Shown here one piece after another: positions 1 through 8,696 of a stretch of 64,000 nt of DNA. Position 1 is the first letter of the stretch, and each line of letters opens with the position of its first letter. Source of the DNA: an uncultured Bacteroidota bacterium. Lineage in GTDB: Bacteria > Bacteroidota > Bacteroidia > Chitinophagales > Chitinophagaceae. The notes beneath the pieces were generated by a model. It did no database searches. It was not told the origin of the DNA and was given only the letters and a program-made list of their open reading frames with translations. Made by a program: the position numbers and the translations under genes. The DNA lies in the NCBI GenBank assembly GCA_903824665.1, contig CAIJXT010000015.1:62001-126000 (forward strand), read 5' to 3'.

Positions 1-260
1 CTTCTTGCCCGTCCCGAAGTAAGTACCACTCCGCTGTCAAAAATGAGTGGCGAGGTTACCGTTGTTGAGAATACTCCTTTTGCCGAATCGTGGCAGGTAA
101 GCACAGGGTTTATGCCTATTACGCCAGGCCCCAGCAACTTGTTCATCATTACAGAAGCAGTAACCGTGTTAGAGGTCACCACCAACTGCGCTGATGATCT
201 GCCGGCGAAGGCTACTGCCATCGCCAACACAACACCGAATATATAATGTATCTTCTTCAT
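1..260 (-). CDS. Secreted choice-of-anchor L domain protein, N-terminal part only
   Basis: The leftward frame opens with ATG at 260 and runs off the left edge, so only about 86 residues are visible. It begins MKKIHYIFGVVLAMAVAFAG followed by RSSAQ, a typical signal peptide with cleavage near residue 24. The mature part has a leucine-rich start (NKLLGPGV) and then a segment ending in FDSGVVLTSGRA. That arrangement matches the start of choice-of-anchor L domains, which are found in secreted, often T9SS-anchored, Bacteroidota proteins. The rightward open frame over the same bases is its antisense shadow. The C-terminal anchor and full length lie outside the window, so function beyond a surface or extracellular role is unknown. 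Confidence 0.72.
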   Translation of the reverse strand, partial: MKKIHYIFGVVLAMAVAFAGRSSAQLVVTSNTVTASVMMNKLLGPGVIGINPVLTCHDSAKGVFSTTVTSPLIFDSGVVLTSGRAR

Positions 261-465
261 CTCTACTCAATTTTTATGCAGAAAACTTATGTTCTGATTT
301 CAAATGTAACGCGAAAGGTACCGCTATCTGCCGAATTACCAAAATCAGGCAGTTAATAAAAAGACGGTTCAATTTAAAATTTCGTTGGGAAATCAGACGA
401 AATTTTCACATATTATTTTAACTGCTAAACATGAATTTCACTATTCATCGTTAATTTGCACCGCT

Positions 466-1347
466 ATGCATATCCGTTTTTTGAAAAATAATGCCGTTCT
501 TTTGCTGGTCGTATTGTTTGTCTTTTCTTGCAGCACCTCGAAACGCACCGGGAAATACACTGTTTTGCCCGGAACCTGGCAATCGCAGCCCATAGTTATT
601 GATGGCGACTGTACAGATTGGCCATCTCCCTACCCCAATTATGATGCCAAGGCTATGGTGGCCTATGCCACCTCTAATGATGCAGACAACCTGTATATCA
701 CCATGCAGACCGGCGATCCGCTGACTCAGGTCAAAATTCTGAAACAAGGCATGACTGTTTCTATCGATACCGGTGGCCGTAAAGATCCGTCTTACAATAT
801 CAATTATCCCTTACCAAACGAAACAGACCTTTCAGAGCTGTTCACACAAGGTGAGGGTGTCAAAAAAGATGGCAGCACACACCTGAGCCGTCAGTTTGAG
901 CAAAAATTGCGCAAAAATGCCGAAAGCGCCAGCCAGTTTGCTATTGATGGGTTTGGCACCTGCAGTGGCGGCTACATGGTTGCACAGACATTGCCATGCG
1001 GTATAAAAGTAAAAATAAGCGTTGACGAATATAAACAACTGGTATGGGAAGCCGTTGTGCCTTTCAAGGCGCTCTACAACCGGGATCAGATAGGCGCACC
1101 CTATGCTGGCAAAGCGATAAGTGTGTGTTTTGCAGTGAAGGGGTTCAAAAGCCAGTCGAAGGGCACCGACAACAACGCATCGCCAATGGGCGCAAACAAC
1201 ATGGGCGGGGGCGGCATGGGCGCAGGTGGCCGGCCAAACAGTACGCCAATGGGCGCATCGGTGAACAGCCCAGCAAAAGACAACCCCATGCAGCGGCTCT
1301 ACGAAAGCACCCGTACATGGAAACATTTTGCAATAGCCTGGCAATAA
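466..1347 (+). CDS. Predicted lipoprotein, possible CBM9-like fold
   Basis: A 293-aa protein. I start it at ATG 466 rather than the upstream in-frame ATG at 385, because 466 gives a clean lipoprotein signal: MHIRFLKNNAV, a hydrophobic stretch, then LFVFSC with the lipidated Cys at residue 22. The early mature region contains PIVIDGDCTDWPSP followed by alternating hydrophobic segments. This is reminiscent of carbohydrate-binding CBM9-like modules (IDG..DW), but that assignment is by eye. The C-terminal third holds a low-complexity Gly/Met/Asn segment rich in MGANNMGGGG-type repeats. It lies 113 bp upstream of nuoA in the same direction, but a good promoter between them suggests separate transcription. 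Confidence 0.7.
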   Translation: MHIRFLKNNAVLLLVVLFVFSCSTSKRTGKYTVLPGTWQSQPIVIDGDCTDWPSPYPNYDAKAMVAYATSNDADNLYITMQTGDPLTQVKILKQGMTVSIDTGGRKDPSYNINYPLPNETDLSELFTQGEGVKKDGSTHLSRQFEQKLRKNAESASQFAIDGFGTCSGGYMVAQTLPCGIKVKISVDEYKQLVWEAVVPFKALYNRDQIGAPYAGKAISVCFAVKGFKSQSKGTDNNASPMGANNMGGGGMGAGGRPNSTPMGASVNSPAKDNPMQRLYESTRTWKHFAIAWQ

Positions 1348-1388
1348 CTGGGACAGCGCGCAAACAGTTTTTGTTAATCCCGCTGCTG

Positions 1389-1419
1389 CTTGTATTTTCG
1401 CTGCATAACTGTAACTTTG
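1389..1419 (+). promoter_or_regulatory. Bacteroidota-type promoter for the nuo operon
   Basis: CTTG at 1389-1392, a 19-base spacer, then TAACTTTG at 1412-1419. This fits the Bacteroidota vegetative consensus TTTG-N19-21-TAnnTTTG closely. Transcription would start near 1426, leaving a leader of about 35 nt before nuoA. Confidence 0.6.
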
Positions 1420-1460
1420 TATATTCCAATTAATACACTACTATTTAGCAAGTAACCGGT

Positions 1461-1853
1461 ATGGATCTATTATTGCAGGCGGCAACGCAAAACACACCTC
1501 TTAACTACTTCCCCATAGCATTGCAGATCGTTGTTGCTATCGGTTTTGTGATCATCATGATGGTGGCATCTCATCTGCTGGGCCCCAAAAGAAGAACACA
1601 GGACAAACTCATCAACTTCGAAAGTGGTATTCCCTCTGTAGGCAACGCCCGCCAGCCCATGGGTATCAAGTACTTTCTGGTAGCGATCCTGTTTGTGCTG
1701 TTTGATGTGGAGGTGATATTCTTCTATCCTTATGCGGTCAATTTCCGGTATCTGGGTCAGGAAGGATTTATAGAGGTGATACTTTTTGTGGCTTTTTTCC
1801 TGTGTGGCTTTATCTACGTAGTGAAGAAGGGTGCGCTCGACTGGGAAGACTAA
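1461..1853 (+). CDS. nuoA: NADH-quinone oxidoreductase subunit A
   Basis: A 130-aa membrane subunit of the proton-pumping arm of complex I, at the quinone-site junction. Three hydrophobic segments lie near residues 17-40, 68-92 and 103-121. The diagnostic loop motif FESG is at 53-56 and FDVE at 81-84, the conserved acidic patch of NuoA/ND3. It is the first gene of the nuo operon, follows a good promoter, and is separated from nuoB by 192 bp. That gap contains a 10-bp palindrome ATCGATCGAT (1936-1945) and an AT-rich stretch, so nuoB may have a second promoter. Confidence 0.97.
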   Translation: MDLLLQAATQNTPLNYFPIALQIVVAIGFVIIMMVASHLLGPKRRTQDKLINFESGIPSVGNARQPMGIKYFLVAILFVLFDVEVIFFYPYAVNFRYLGQEGFIEVILFVAFFLCGFIYVVKKGALDWED

Positions 1854-2045
1854 TATGGCCAGGCACACCCGCAGGTTTACTGCAAAGAGGTGTTTTGCCC
1901 GGCAAATGGTGAGGAATGTTGTTCAGTGGTTGAAAATCGATCGATAAGTTTTGAATTCCGGCAGCCTTTATGAATAATGATTGGTAGTACAGATTGACCG
2001 GGATATTGTTTTTGATTTTTTTGATATTTAATATTTTATTTCGAT

Positions 2046-2609
2046 ATGGGTCGTCCGGTTCAGTATAATACGAATGTGAAAATGGTCGAAATACCTGCCG
2101 GGTACTCCGGCGAGGGTTTCCATGCTACGTCTTTTGACAAGGTCGTTGGTCTTGCCCGCAAAAATTCTTTGTGGCCTTTGCCATTTGCGACTTCCTGCTG
2201 TGGTATTGAGTTCATGGCTACTATGGGCTCCAACTACGACCTGTCGCGCTTTGGGTCAGAGCGTATGGGCTTCACCCCCCGCCAGTGCGACATGCTGCTT
2301 GTGGCTGGTACCATTTCTAAAAAAATGGGTCCTATTTTGCGCCAGGTATACCTGCAGATGGCTGAGCCACGCTGGGTTATTGCTATTGGTGCCTGTGCCA
2401 GCAGCGGCGGTATATTCGATTCTTATTCTGTGCTGCAGGGTATAGATCAGGTCATTCCCGTGGACGTTTATGTGCCCGGTTGCCCGCCCAGGCCAGAGGG
2501 TATCATTGACGGCATTCTGAGACTTCAGGACATCGTTCAGAACGAAAGCCTGCGTCGCAGAACCAGCGGTGTGTACAAAGAGCTGATGGAAAGCTACGGA
2601 ATACAATAA
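2046..2609 (+). CDS. nuoB: NADH-quinone oxidoreductase subunit B
   Basis: A 187-aa peripheral subunit that carries the terminal [4Fe-4S] cluster N2 next to the quinone site. The ligands are visible as the adjacent pair Cys51-Cys52, Cys117 in IGACASSGG and Cys146 in PGCPPRPEG. Length is normal for the family. The start at 2046 gives MGRPVQYN, a short N-terminus ahead of the conserved core. It sits in the usual order A-B-C-D. Confidence 0.97.
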   Translation: MGRPVQYNTNVKMVEIPAGYSGEGFHATSFDKVVGLARKNSLWPLPFATSCCGIEFMATMGSNYDLSRFGSERMGFTPRQCDMLLVAGTISKKMGPILRQVYLQMAEPRWVIAIGACASSGGIFDSYSVLQGIDQVIPVDVYVPGCPPRPEGIIDGILRLQDIVQNESLRRRTSGVYKELMESYGIQ

Positions 2610-2682
2610 TGCACCGATAGGCAACAGGTTTTTAAATCAGATCAATTAATAAGAAATGCCCGCGGCGGCGGTTTTTGGGCTT

Positions 2683-3180
2683 ATGACAAACGAGATACTC
2701 AAATCAAGGTTAACAGAAAAATTCGGAGCGCAGCTAACCGATTGGGACGAGCCATATGGCATGCTCACCTTCACTGCTCCTGCCGATATGAATCTGAAAG
2801 TCATGCAATACCTGTACGACGATGAAACCATGCGCTTCAGGTTCCTTACAGACCTTACCGCTGTACACTATCCCGACCGGAAAGGCGAAGAGTTGTGCGT
2901 GGTATACCACCTGCACAATCTGATCGACAATATTCGCCTGCGTATGAAGGTGTACGTCCCCGTTGAAAAACCTGATGTATACACTGCATCTGCACTGTTT
3001 TCTGCTGCCAACTGGATGGAACGTGAATCATACGACTTCTTCGGTGTCAACTTTGTGGGCCATCCTAATCTGGTGCGCATTCTTAATGTCGACGAAATGG
3101 ACTACTTCCCTATGCGTAAAGAATACCAGATGGAAGACCCTACCCGAAAGGATAAGGACGACGAAATGTTTGGCAGATAA
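2683..3180 (+). CDS. nuoC: NADH-quinone oxidoreductase subunit C
   Basis: A 165-aa hydrophilic subunit of the connecting module, separate from NuoD here (they are fused in E. coli). It contains the family segment ANWMERESYDFFGVNFVGHP followed by LVRIL and ends in DDEMFGR. I choose ATG 2683 (MTNEILKSRL). An in-frame ATG at 2656 would add MPAAAVFGL, encoded by an unusually GC-rich repeat (GCGGCGGCGG) that looks like leader rather than protein. Confidence 0.95.
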   Translation: MTNEILKSRLTEKFGAQLTDWDEPYGMLTFTAPADMNLKVMQYLYDDETMRFRFLTDLTAVHYPDRKGEELCVVYHLHNLIDNIRLRMKVYVPVEKPDVYTASALFSAANWMERESYDFFGVNFVGHPNLVRILNVDEMDYFPMRKEYQMEDPTRKDKDDEMFGR

Positions 3181-3238
3181 TATTGCCGTTCAAACACGGG
3201 CCGTCAGAATTGGATAATTGTATAATAATTTATAAATT

Positions 3239-3252
3239 GAGGGAAGTCCCTC
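3239..3252 (+). promoter_or_regulatory. Short dyad in the nuoD leader
   Basis: GAGGGA, a two-base loop AG, then TCCCTC. It ends 15 nt before the nuoD start codon. It is too short and lacks a T-tract, so it is not a convincing terminator; a translational or RNA-processing role is possible. Confidence 0.35.
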
Positions 3253-3267
3253 CGGGGATTCAGGTTT

Positions 3268-4518
3268 ATGGAGTTACAAACACAACCGCAGCAGCACATA
3301 AAGCTTTCTGAAGAATCGCTTCAGAAACAGACCACTACGCTCAATCTCGGGCCCACACACCCTGCTACACATGGCGTGTTTCAGAACATAATGGAGATAG
3401 ATGGTGAGCGTGTACTCGAAACTGTACCTACCATCGGCTACATCCATCGCGCATTCGAGAAAATCGCAGAGCGCAGGCCTTATTACCAGATCACTACCCT
3501 TACAGACCGCCTCAATTATTGCTCTGCCCCTATCAACAATATGGGCTGGCATATGACCATAGAAAAACTGCTGAACCTTAAACTCCCCAAAAGAGTAGAG
3601 TACCTCAGAGTTGTGCTTATGGAGCTGTCCCGCATTGCAGACCATCTGGTGTGCAATTCAGTAATAGCGGTAGATACCGGTGCGCTTACTCCGTTTACCT
3701 ACGTTTTCCAGTGGCGCGAGAAAATTTATGAAATGTTTGAAGAGGTCTGCGGATCGCGCCTCACTACAAATATTGGCCGTGTAGGTGGTTTTGAACGCAA
3801 CTTTTCTGCTGTGTTCTTTACCAAGCTCCACGACTTCATTGCTCAGTTCCCCGCTATTCTCCGTGAATTCGAGTCGCTGCTGAACCGGAACCGTATTTTC
3901 ATGGACCGCTGTATCGGTGCCGGCCCCATCAGTGCCGAGCGTGCACTCAACTACGGGTTTACGGGGCCCAATCTTCGTGCATCGGGTATAGATTATGATG
4001 TGCGTGTTGCTCAGCCTTACTCCTCTTACGAAGACTTCGACTTCAAGATACCTATTGGCACTACAGGCGACGTATACGACCGTTTCATGGTGCGCAATGG
4101 CGAAATGTGGGAGAGTGTCAGCATCATTCAGCAGGCTATTGACAAAATAGAAAAACTGGAAAAAGCCGACCCCTCACAGAAAGAAATCTTCTACGCCAAA
4201 GAAGCAGACAAATACCATATCCCGCCAAAAGCGGATGTATATTCCAAGATGGAAGCGCTCATCTGGCATTTTAAGATGATCATGGGAGAGATAGATGCAC
4301 CAGCCGGCGAAGTATATCATGCTGTGGAAGGTGGCAACGGAGAGGTGGGTTACTACCTCATTAGCGATGGTGGCCGTACACCCTATCGCCTGCACTTCCG
4401 CCGCCCATGTTTCATATATTATCAGGCATACCCGGAGATTGTAAGAAACGGACTGCTCAGCGATGCGGTGGTGACACTCAGCAGCCTGAATGTGATAGCC
4501 GGAGAGCTGGATGCGTAA
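3268..4518 (+). CDS. nuoD: NADH-quinone oxidoreductase subunit D
   Basis: A 416-aa '49 kDa' subunit that forms the quinone-binding cavity together with NuoB. The N-terminal signature LNLGPTHPATHG is present, as is CIGAGPISAERALNYGFTGP in the middle. The C-terminal segment has GEVGYYLISDGG and RTPYRLHFRRPCF. Length is standard. It follows nuoC after an 87-bp gap containing a short dyad and precedes nuoE by 53 bp. Confidence 0.97.
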   Translation: MELQTQPQQHIKLSEESLQKQTTTLNLGPTHPATHGVFQNIMEIDGERVLETVPTIGYIHRAFEKIAERRPYYQITTLTDRLNYCSAPINNMGWHMTIEKLLNLKLPKRVEYLRVVLMELSRIADHLVCNSVIAVDTGALTPFTYVFQWREKIYEMFEEVCGSRLTTNIGRVGGFERNFSAVFFTKLHDFIAQFPAILREFESLLNRNRIFMDRCIGAGPISAERALNYGFTGPNLRASGIDYDVRVAQPYSSYEDFDFKIPIGTTGDVYDRFMVRNGEMWESVSIIQQAIDKIEKLEKADPSQKEIFYAKEADKYHIPPKADVYSKMEALIWHFKMIMGEIDAPAGEVYHAVEGGNGEVGYYLISDGGRTPYRLHFRRPCFIYYQAYPEIVRNGLLSDAVVTLSSLNVIAGELDA

Positions 4519-4571
4519 TAGCGGGAATAATAATTTGCACAAGCAAGACATATATTAATAAGCTGATTTTC

Positions 4572-5060
4572 ATGGCTATAAAATTTTCAGAACAAAAATT
4601 ACTCGAAGTTCAGGCGCTCATATCCCACTACCCCGAAGGGAAGGAGAAAAGTGCCCTGATACCATTGCTGCATCTGGCTCAGGACGAATTTGGTGGCTGG
4701 CTTGATGCGCCGGTAATGGACTATGTGGCAGAACTGCTGAATATACTCCCAATAGAAGTATACGAAGTGGCAACATTCTACTCGATGTTCAATACAAAAC
4801 CCGTAGGCAAATACCTCTTAGAGGTTTGCCGTACCGGACCTTGTATGCTCAATGGCAGCGACGAAATGATTGAATACATCAAAGAAAAACTGGGCATCAG
4901 CGAAGGCGAAACCACTCCTGATGGTCTGTTTACACTGAAACCGGCAGAGTGCCTGGGCGCATGCGGCTATGCTCCCATGATGCAGTTGGGTAAGACATAC
5001 CGCGAGCACCTGACCAAAGAAAAAGTAGATCAGCTGATAGCAGAGTTAAGGGGTAAATAG
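4572..5060 (+). CDS. nuoE: NADH-quinone oxidoreductase subunit E
   Basis: A 162-aa subunit with the thioredoxin-fold [2Fe-2S] cluster N1a of the NADH-dehydrogenase module. The ligands are Cys86 and Cys91 (EVCRTGPCM), and Cys127 and Cys131 (AECLGACGYAP). I start it at ATG 4572 (MAIKFSEQKLL). A longer frame opening at 4407 would overlap the nuoD coding region and has no family support. It is separated from its usual partner nuoF by two unrelated genes. Confidence 0.96.
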   Translation: MAIKFSEQKLLEVQALISHYPEGKEKSALIPLLHLAQDEFGGWLDAPVMDYVAELLNILPIEVYEVATFYSMFNTKPVGKYLLEVCRTGPCMLNGSDEMIEYIKEKLGISEGETTPDGLFTLKPAECLGACGYAPMMQLGKTYREHLTKEKVDQLIAELRGK

Positions 5061-5072
5061 CATAAAACTGGT

Positions 5073-5477
5073 ATGAACTACGATCTCAAACTTGAATTTC
5101 AGCTATCCGCCCCCCCTGAAAAGGTGCTGCAACTGCTTACCGACGCAGTACTTATCAGGAAATGGAGCGGCAGCGAGGGATCTGTAGACAACAAAGAAGG
5201 TGGCGCGGTAACGATGTTTGATGGCTGGGCAACAGGAAGGGTACTGAAAACAGGGACAAATGAACTCGCATATACCTGGAGCACCACCGACTGGGCCGAA
5301 GGGACACCACCTACCGAAGTTCATTACTTACTGAAAAAGCAGGATGGCGGAACTCTTGTTTCTGTTTCCCACACCGGCTTTGTGACCGAAGAAGAAATGA
5401 AAAGCCACCGGAGCGGCTGGACCGATTATTTCTTCGACCCAATGGAAGATTATATTATGATATTTGAACAAAACTGA
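5073..5477 (+). CDS. SRPBCC (AHSA1/START-like) domain protein
   Basis: A 134-aa cytosolic protein of the helix-grip fold, with the family pattern LEFQLSAPPEKVLQLLTDA near the start. It also has a W-x-E/D-rich middle (MFDGWATGRVLKTGTNELAY) and a C-terminal helix after GWTDYF. Members often bind hydrophobic ligands, but no specific ligand can be read here. It lies 12 bp after nuoE and in the same direction, so it is presumably co-transcribed with complex I. A direct role in complex I is not established. Confidence 0.85.
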   Translation: MNYDLKLEFQLSAPPEKVLQLLTDAVLIRKWSGSEGSVDNKEGGAVTMFDGWATGRVLKTGTNELAYTWSTTDWAEGTPPTEVHYLLKKQDGGTLVSVSHTGFVTEEEMKSHRSGWTDYFFDPMEDYIMIFEQN

Positions 5478-5530
5478 GTGTTTGCCCATTGACGAATCAG
5501 ACTTGCATTTCAGTTAAGAAATATAATTGA

Positions 5531-5968
5531 ATGAAATTTTTAATAACATTATCTCTTTGCTTCCTTTACGCAACCGGTTTTGCGCAGCAGCCCGACTATG
5601 CGGGGCTGCCGCATGCTGTAGCAGATTTCGACAAAGCACTCGAAACAAGAGATACAGTTGCATTGAAGTGGTTGCTCAATGATAAAGTAAACTATGGCCA
5701 CTCCAATGGGTGGATTGAAAATAAAAAAGAGCTGATCGCTGACTTGTACAACGGCATGCTGGTATATAAAAAGATTACCGCAACAAAACCCGAATTGACC
5801 GTATCGGGCAATGTAGTAGCGGCAAGGAGTATTGCAGATATAGATGCGTTTATGGAAGGCCGGCTGCTTTCATTCAAGCTCAAGGTACTGCAGGTTTGGA
5901 TTTGGGAAAATGAACATTGGACCCTGTTTGCACGACAAAGTGTATCGGTGCCAAATGATAATAAATAG
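5531..5968 (+). CDS. Secreted NTF2-like (DUF4440-type) protein
   Basis: A 145-aa protein with a signal peptide (MKFLITLSLCFLYATGFAQQ) and a mature domain of about 125 aa. It has the SnoaL/DUF4440 pattern: VADFDKALETRDTVALKWLL, then a NYGHSNGWIENKKEL segment and a C-terminal VLQVWIWENEHWTLFARQSV strand pair. Such proteins form a cone-shaped pocket, and their activities vary. It sits inside the nuo operon just upstream of nuoF. Because it is exported and NuoF is cytosolic, operon membership probably reflects insertion rather than shared function. Confidence 0.8.
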   Translation: MKFLITLSLCFLYATGFAQQPDYAGLPHAVADFDKALETRDTVALKWLLNDKVNYGHSNGWIENKKELIADLYNGMLVYKKITATKPELTVSGNVVAARSIADIDAFMEGRLLSFKLKVLQVWIWENEHWTLFARQSVSVPNDNK

Positions 5969-5987
5969 CTTTAAAATAACTAAAGTC

Positions 5988-6000
5988 CCGCATTTTGCGG
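5988..6000 (+). promoter_or_regulatory. Short dyad in the nuoF leader
   Basis: CCGCA, loop TTT, TGCGG, ending 7 nt before the nuoF ATG. It is close enough to affect ribosome access and resembles the dyads before nuoD, nuoL and nuoN. Confidence 0.35.
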
Positions 6001-6007
6001 ATGAGGT

Positions 6008-7363
6008 ATGGCAAAAAAAATTCTACTAGAGAACGACCACATAGAGGGTATCAGATACTATGATACTTATCGTAAAAACGGTGGCTACCGTGCTGCAGAA
6101 AAGGCATTCAAAATGTCTCCTGCCGACATCGTGGAGGAGGTGAAGAAGAGTGGCCTTCGTGGTCGTGGTGGCGCTGGCTTCCCTACGGGTATGAAGTGGA
6201 GCTTCCTTGCAAAACCAGAGGGTGTACCGCGCCACTTGGTTTGCAATGCCGACGAATCGGAGCCCGGCACCTTCAAAGACCGCTACCTCATGGAGTTTCA
6301 CCCTCATCTGTTTATCGAGGGCCTGCTGATCAGCAGTTTCGCGTTGGGCAGCAATGCAACCTATGTATACATCCGTGGCGAATATGCCTGGATACCCGAT
6401 ATTCTGGAGCAGGCTATTGCTGAGGCCAAAAACAATGGCTGGCTGGGTAAAAATATCCTCGGTTCCGGCTTTGATTGCGAAATCTATGTACACCGTGGCG
6501 CCGGCGCATACATCTGCGGCGAAGAAACGGCACTCATCGAGTCGCTGGAAGGTAAACGTGGTAACCCGCGTATGAAACCGCCTTTCCCTGCGATACAGGG
6601 CGTATGGATGAGGCCCACAGTGGTCAATAATGTGGAAACCCTTGCGGCTGTAGTACCGATTATCAACCTGGGCGGTGATGAATATGCAAAGATTGGTGTG
6701 GGAAAATCTACCGGCACCAAACTGCTTTCTGTATGCGGCAACGTGAACAAGCCCGGTGTATACGAAATAGACATGACCTGCACTGTAGAAGAGTTTATCT
6801 ACAGCGATGAATACTGCGGCGGCATACCCAAGGGACGCAAACTGAAAGCCTGCATTCCCGGTGGCTCCTCGGTTCCGATACTGCCCGCAAACCTGCTGCT
6901 CAAAACAGCGAAAGGCGAAGCGCGGTATATGAACTACGAAAGCCTGTCTGACGGTGGCTTCGCTACCGGATCCATGATGGGTTCAGGCGGTTTTATTGTG
7001 CTCGACGATGCGCAGTGTGTTGTTCGGCACACCATGACGCTGGCACGTTTTTACAATCACGAGAGTTGCGGACAGTGCAGCCCATGCCGCGAAGGCACCG
7101 GCTGGATGTACAAGATCCTTAAGAATCTGGAATATGGCAAGGGCAAAATGAGCGATATAGACCTGCTTTGGGATATTCAGCGCCGCATAGAGGGCAACAC
7201 CATTTGTCCGCTGGGCGATGCTGCCGCATGGCCGGTTGCAGCTGCTATCCGCCATTTCCGCGACGAGTTCGAATGGCATGTGAATAATCCTGAGGAGTCG
7301 CAGACACGCAACTTCGGACTGGCACATTATGCCGACCCGATACATGTACCAGCAAGTGCATAA
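6008..7363 (+). CDS. nuoF: NADH-quinone oxidoreductase subunit F
   Basis: A 451-aa flavoprotein that takes electrons from NADH and passes them through FMN to cluster N3. The glycine-rich NADH/FMN loop GRGGAGFPTG is at residues 52-61 and GAGAYICGEE at 164-173. The [4Fe-4S] ligands are Cys354, Cys357, Cys360 (SCGQCSPCREG) and Cys400 (TICPLGD). Length and motif order are typical. It follows the two inserted genes and is 84 bp before nuoG. Confidence 0.97.
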   Translation: MAKKILLENDHIEGIRYYDTYRKNGGYRAAEKAFKMSPADIVEEVKKSGLRGRGGAGFPTGMKWSFLAKPEGVPRHLVCNADESEPGTFKDRYLMEFHPHLFIEGLLISSFALGSNATYVYIRGEYAWIPDILEQAIAEAKNNGWLGKNILGSGFDCEIYVHRGAGAYICGEETALIESLEGKRGNPRMKPPFPAIQGVWMRPTVVNNVETLAAVVPIINLGGDEYAKIGVGKSTGTKLLSVCGNVNKPGVYEIDMTCTVEEFIYSDEYCGGIPKGRKLKACIPGGSSVPILPANLLLKTAKGEARYMNYESLSDGGFATGSMMGSGGFIVLDDAQCVVRHTMTLARFYNHESCGQCSPCREGTGWMYKILKNLEYGKGKMSDIDLLWDIQRRIEGNTICPLGDAAAWPVAAAIRHFRDEFEWHVNNPEESQTRNFGLAHYADPIHVPASA

Positions 7364-7379
7364 AAGCTATATTGGAGAA

Positions 7380-7396
7380 TTGAGCCATTGGCTCAA
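7380..7396 (+). promoter_or_regulatory. Hairpin between nuoF and nuoG
   Basis: A perfect 7-bp stem, TTGAGCC / GGCTCAA, with loop ATT, 16 nt after the nuoF stop and 51 nt before nuoG. No T-run follows, so it is more likely an mRNA-processing or stability element than a terminator. Confidence 0.4.
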
Positions 7397-7447
7397 CTAT
7401 CTTTACACACACAACCGTAACGCAGATATAAAAGAATTGATATAAAA

Positions 7448-8530
7448 ATGTCTGAAACACCTAAATTCAAAGTAACCATAGACAACATCAGTATAGATGT
7501 GCCTGCCGGTACCACTATACTGAATGCTGCGCGTATGATAGGTGGCGACGTCACACCGCCCGCTATGTGCTATTACAGCAAGCTGAAAGACAGTGGTGGC
7601 AAGTGCCGTACCTGCCTTGTAGAGGTAAGTAAGGGTTCGGAAAAAGACCCCCGCCCAATGCCAAAGCTGGTAGCCAGTTGCCGTACGACGGTAATGGATG
7701 GCATGGAGGTAAAAAACATCACTTCACCCAAAGTAGTAGATGCCCGCAAAGGCATTGTAGAGTTCCTGCTGCTCAATCATCCGCTCGATTGCCCGGTGTG
7801 CGATCAGGCTGGCGAGTGCGACCTGCAGAACCTGAGCTACGAGCACGGCTCAGAAGCTACCCGCTATGAGTTTAAACGCCGCACTTTCGAAAAAGAAGAC
7901 ATCGGCCCTTATATTTCGTTGCACATGAACCGGTGTATCATGTGCTTCCGCTGTGTTTTCACTGCCGACCAGCTTACCGAAAAACGCGAACATGGCATAC
8001 TGGAGCGAGGCGACCATGCCCAGATCAGTACCATGCTCAACAAATCGCTCGACAATGACTTTATCGGCAATGTGATAGATGTGTGCCCGGTAGGCGCTCT
8101 TACAGACAAGACATTCCGGTTTAAAAATCGCGTGTGGTTCACAAAACCTGTAGACGCCCATCGCGACTGCCCTACGTGCAGTGGCAAGGCTCGCCTGTGG
8201 ATGAGAGGCGAAGAGGTTTTCCGCGTAACGGCACGCAAAGACCAGTGGGGCGAAGTGGAAGACTGGATTTGCAACGATTGCCGCTTCCACAAAAAGGAAA
8301 CCAAGGATTGGGTAATCGAAGGCCCTTCTAAAATTTCCCGTAGCAGTGTTATAGCACAGGGTCATTATCAGGGCAATGTAGGTACTGCGCCAACCCCTGT
8401 ACTCATTGACAAAGTTATTGGTAAGCAGCCCAAATACACATTAGATATTCATTCGATCAGCGATGTAAACCGCCCCGAAATCGATTTGTCAAAAATAGAT
8501 GGTCCGGCACATTCCAATGACTTTAAATAA
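7448..8530 (+). CDS. nuoG: NADH-quinone oxidoreductase subunit G, short form
   Basis: A 360-aa iron-sulfur subunit. The [2Fe-2S] ligands are Cys41, Cys53, Cys56 and Cys78. His111 with Cys115, Cys118 and Cys124 forms the His-ligated cluster site, and Cys163, Cys166, Cys169 and Cys213 the next [4Fe-4S] site. A further four-cysteine set, CPTC at 241-244 and CNDC at 275-278, matches the start of the molybdopterin-oxidoreductase Fe4S domain. The large C-terminal molybdopterin-like domain of the roughly 900-aa E. coli protein is absent. This short form is, to my knowledge, common in Bacteroidota rather than a local truncation. Confidence 0.94.
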   Translation: MSETPKFKVTIDNISIDVPAGTTILNAARMIGGDVTPPAMCYYSKLKDSGGKCRTCLVEVSKGSEKDPRPMPKLVASCRTTVMDGMEVKNITSPKVVDARKGIVEFLLLNHPLDCPVCDQAGECDLQNLSYEHGSEATRYEFKRRTFEKEDIGPYISLHMNRCIMCFRCVFTADQLTEKREHGILERGDHAQISTMLNKSLDNDFIGNVIDVCPVGALTDKTFRFKNRVWFTKPVDAHRDCPTCSGKARLWMRGEEVFRVTARKDQWGEVEDWICNDCRFHKKETKDWVIEGPSKISRSSVIAQGHYQGNVGTAPTPVLIDKVIGKQPKYTLDIHSISDVNRPEIDLSKIDGPAHSNDFK

Positions 8531-8696
8531 CAGCAATACGCAGCACAAATAAACAAACATTGAAAGCGGCGCCAAAAGCCAAGCGGCCTTACGGAAAGCA
8601 GCAACCCTGTTGAAAGATTTGAAAACAAACCTGAAAACAATAAAACCCGAATAAAACCAAGTTTTTTTAACCAACTAAAATTACTTTTGCGCCACT

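Noticed and set aside
43..246. A 67-codon rightward gene at the left edge
   Set aside because: The opposite strand reads a signal peptide and the beginning of a choice-of-anchor L domain; the rightward frame is its shadow.
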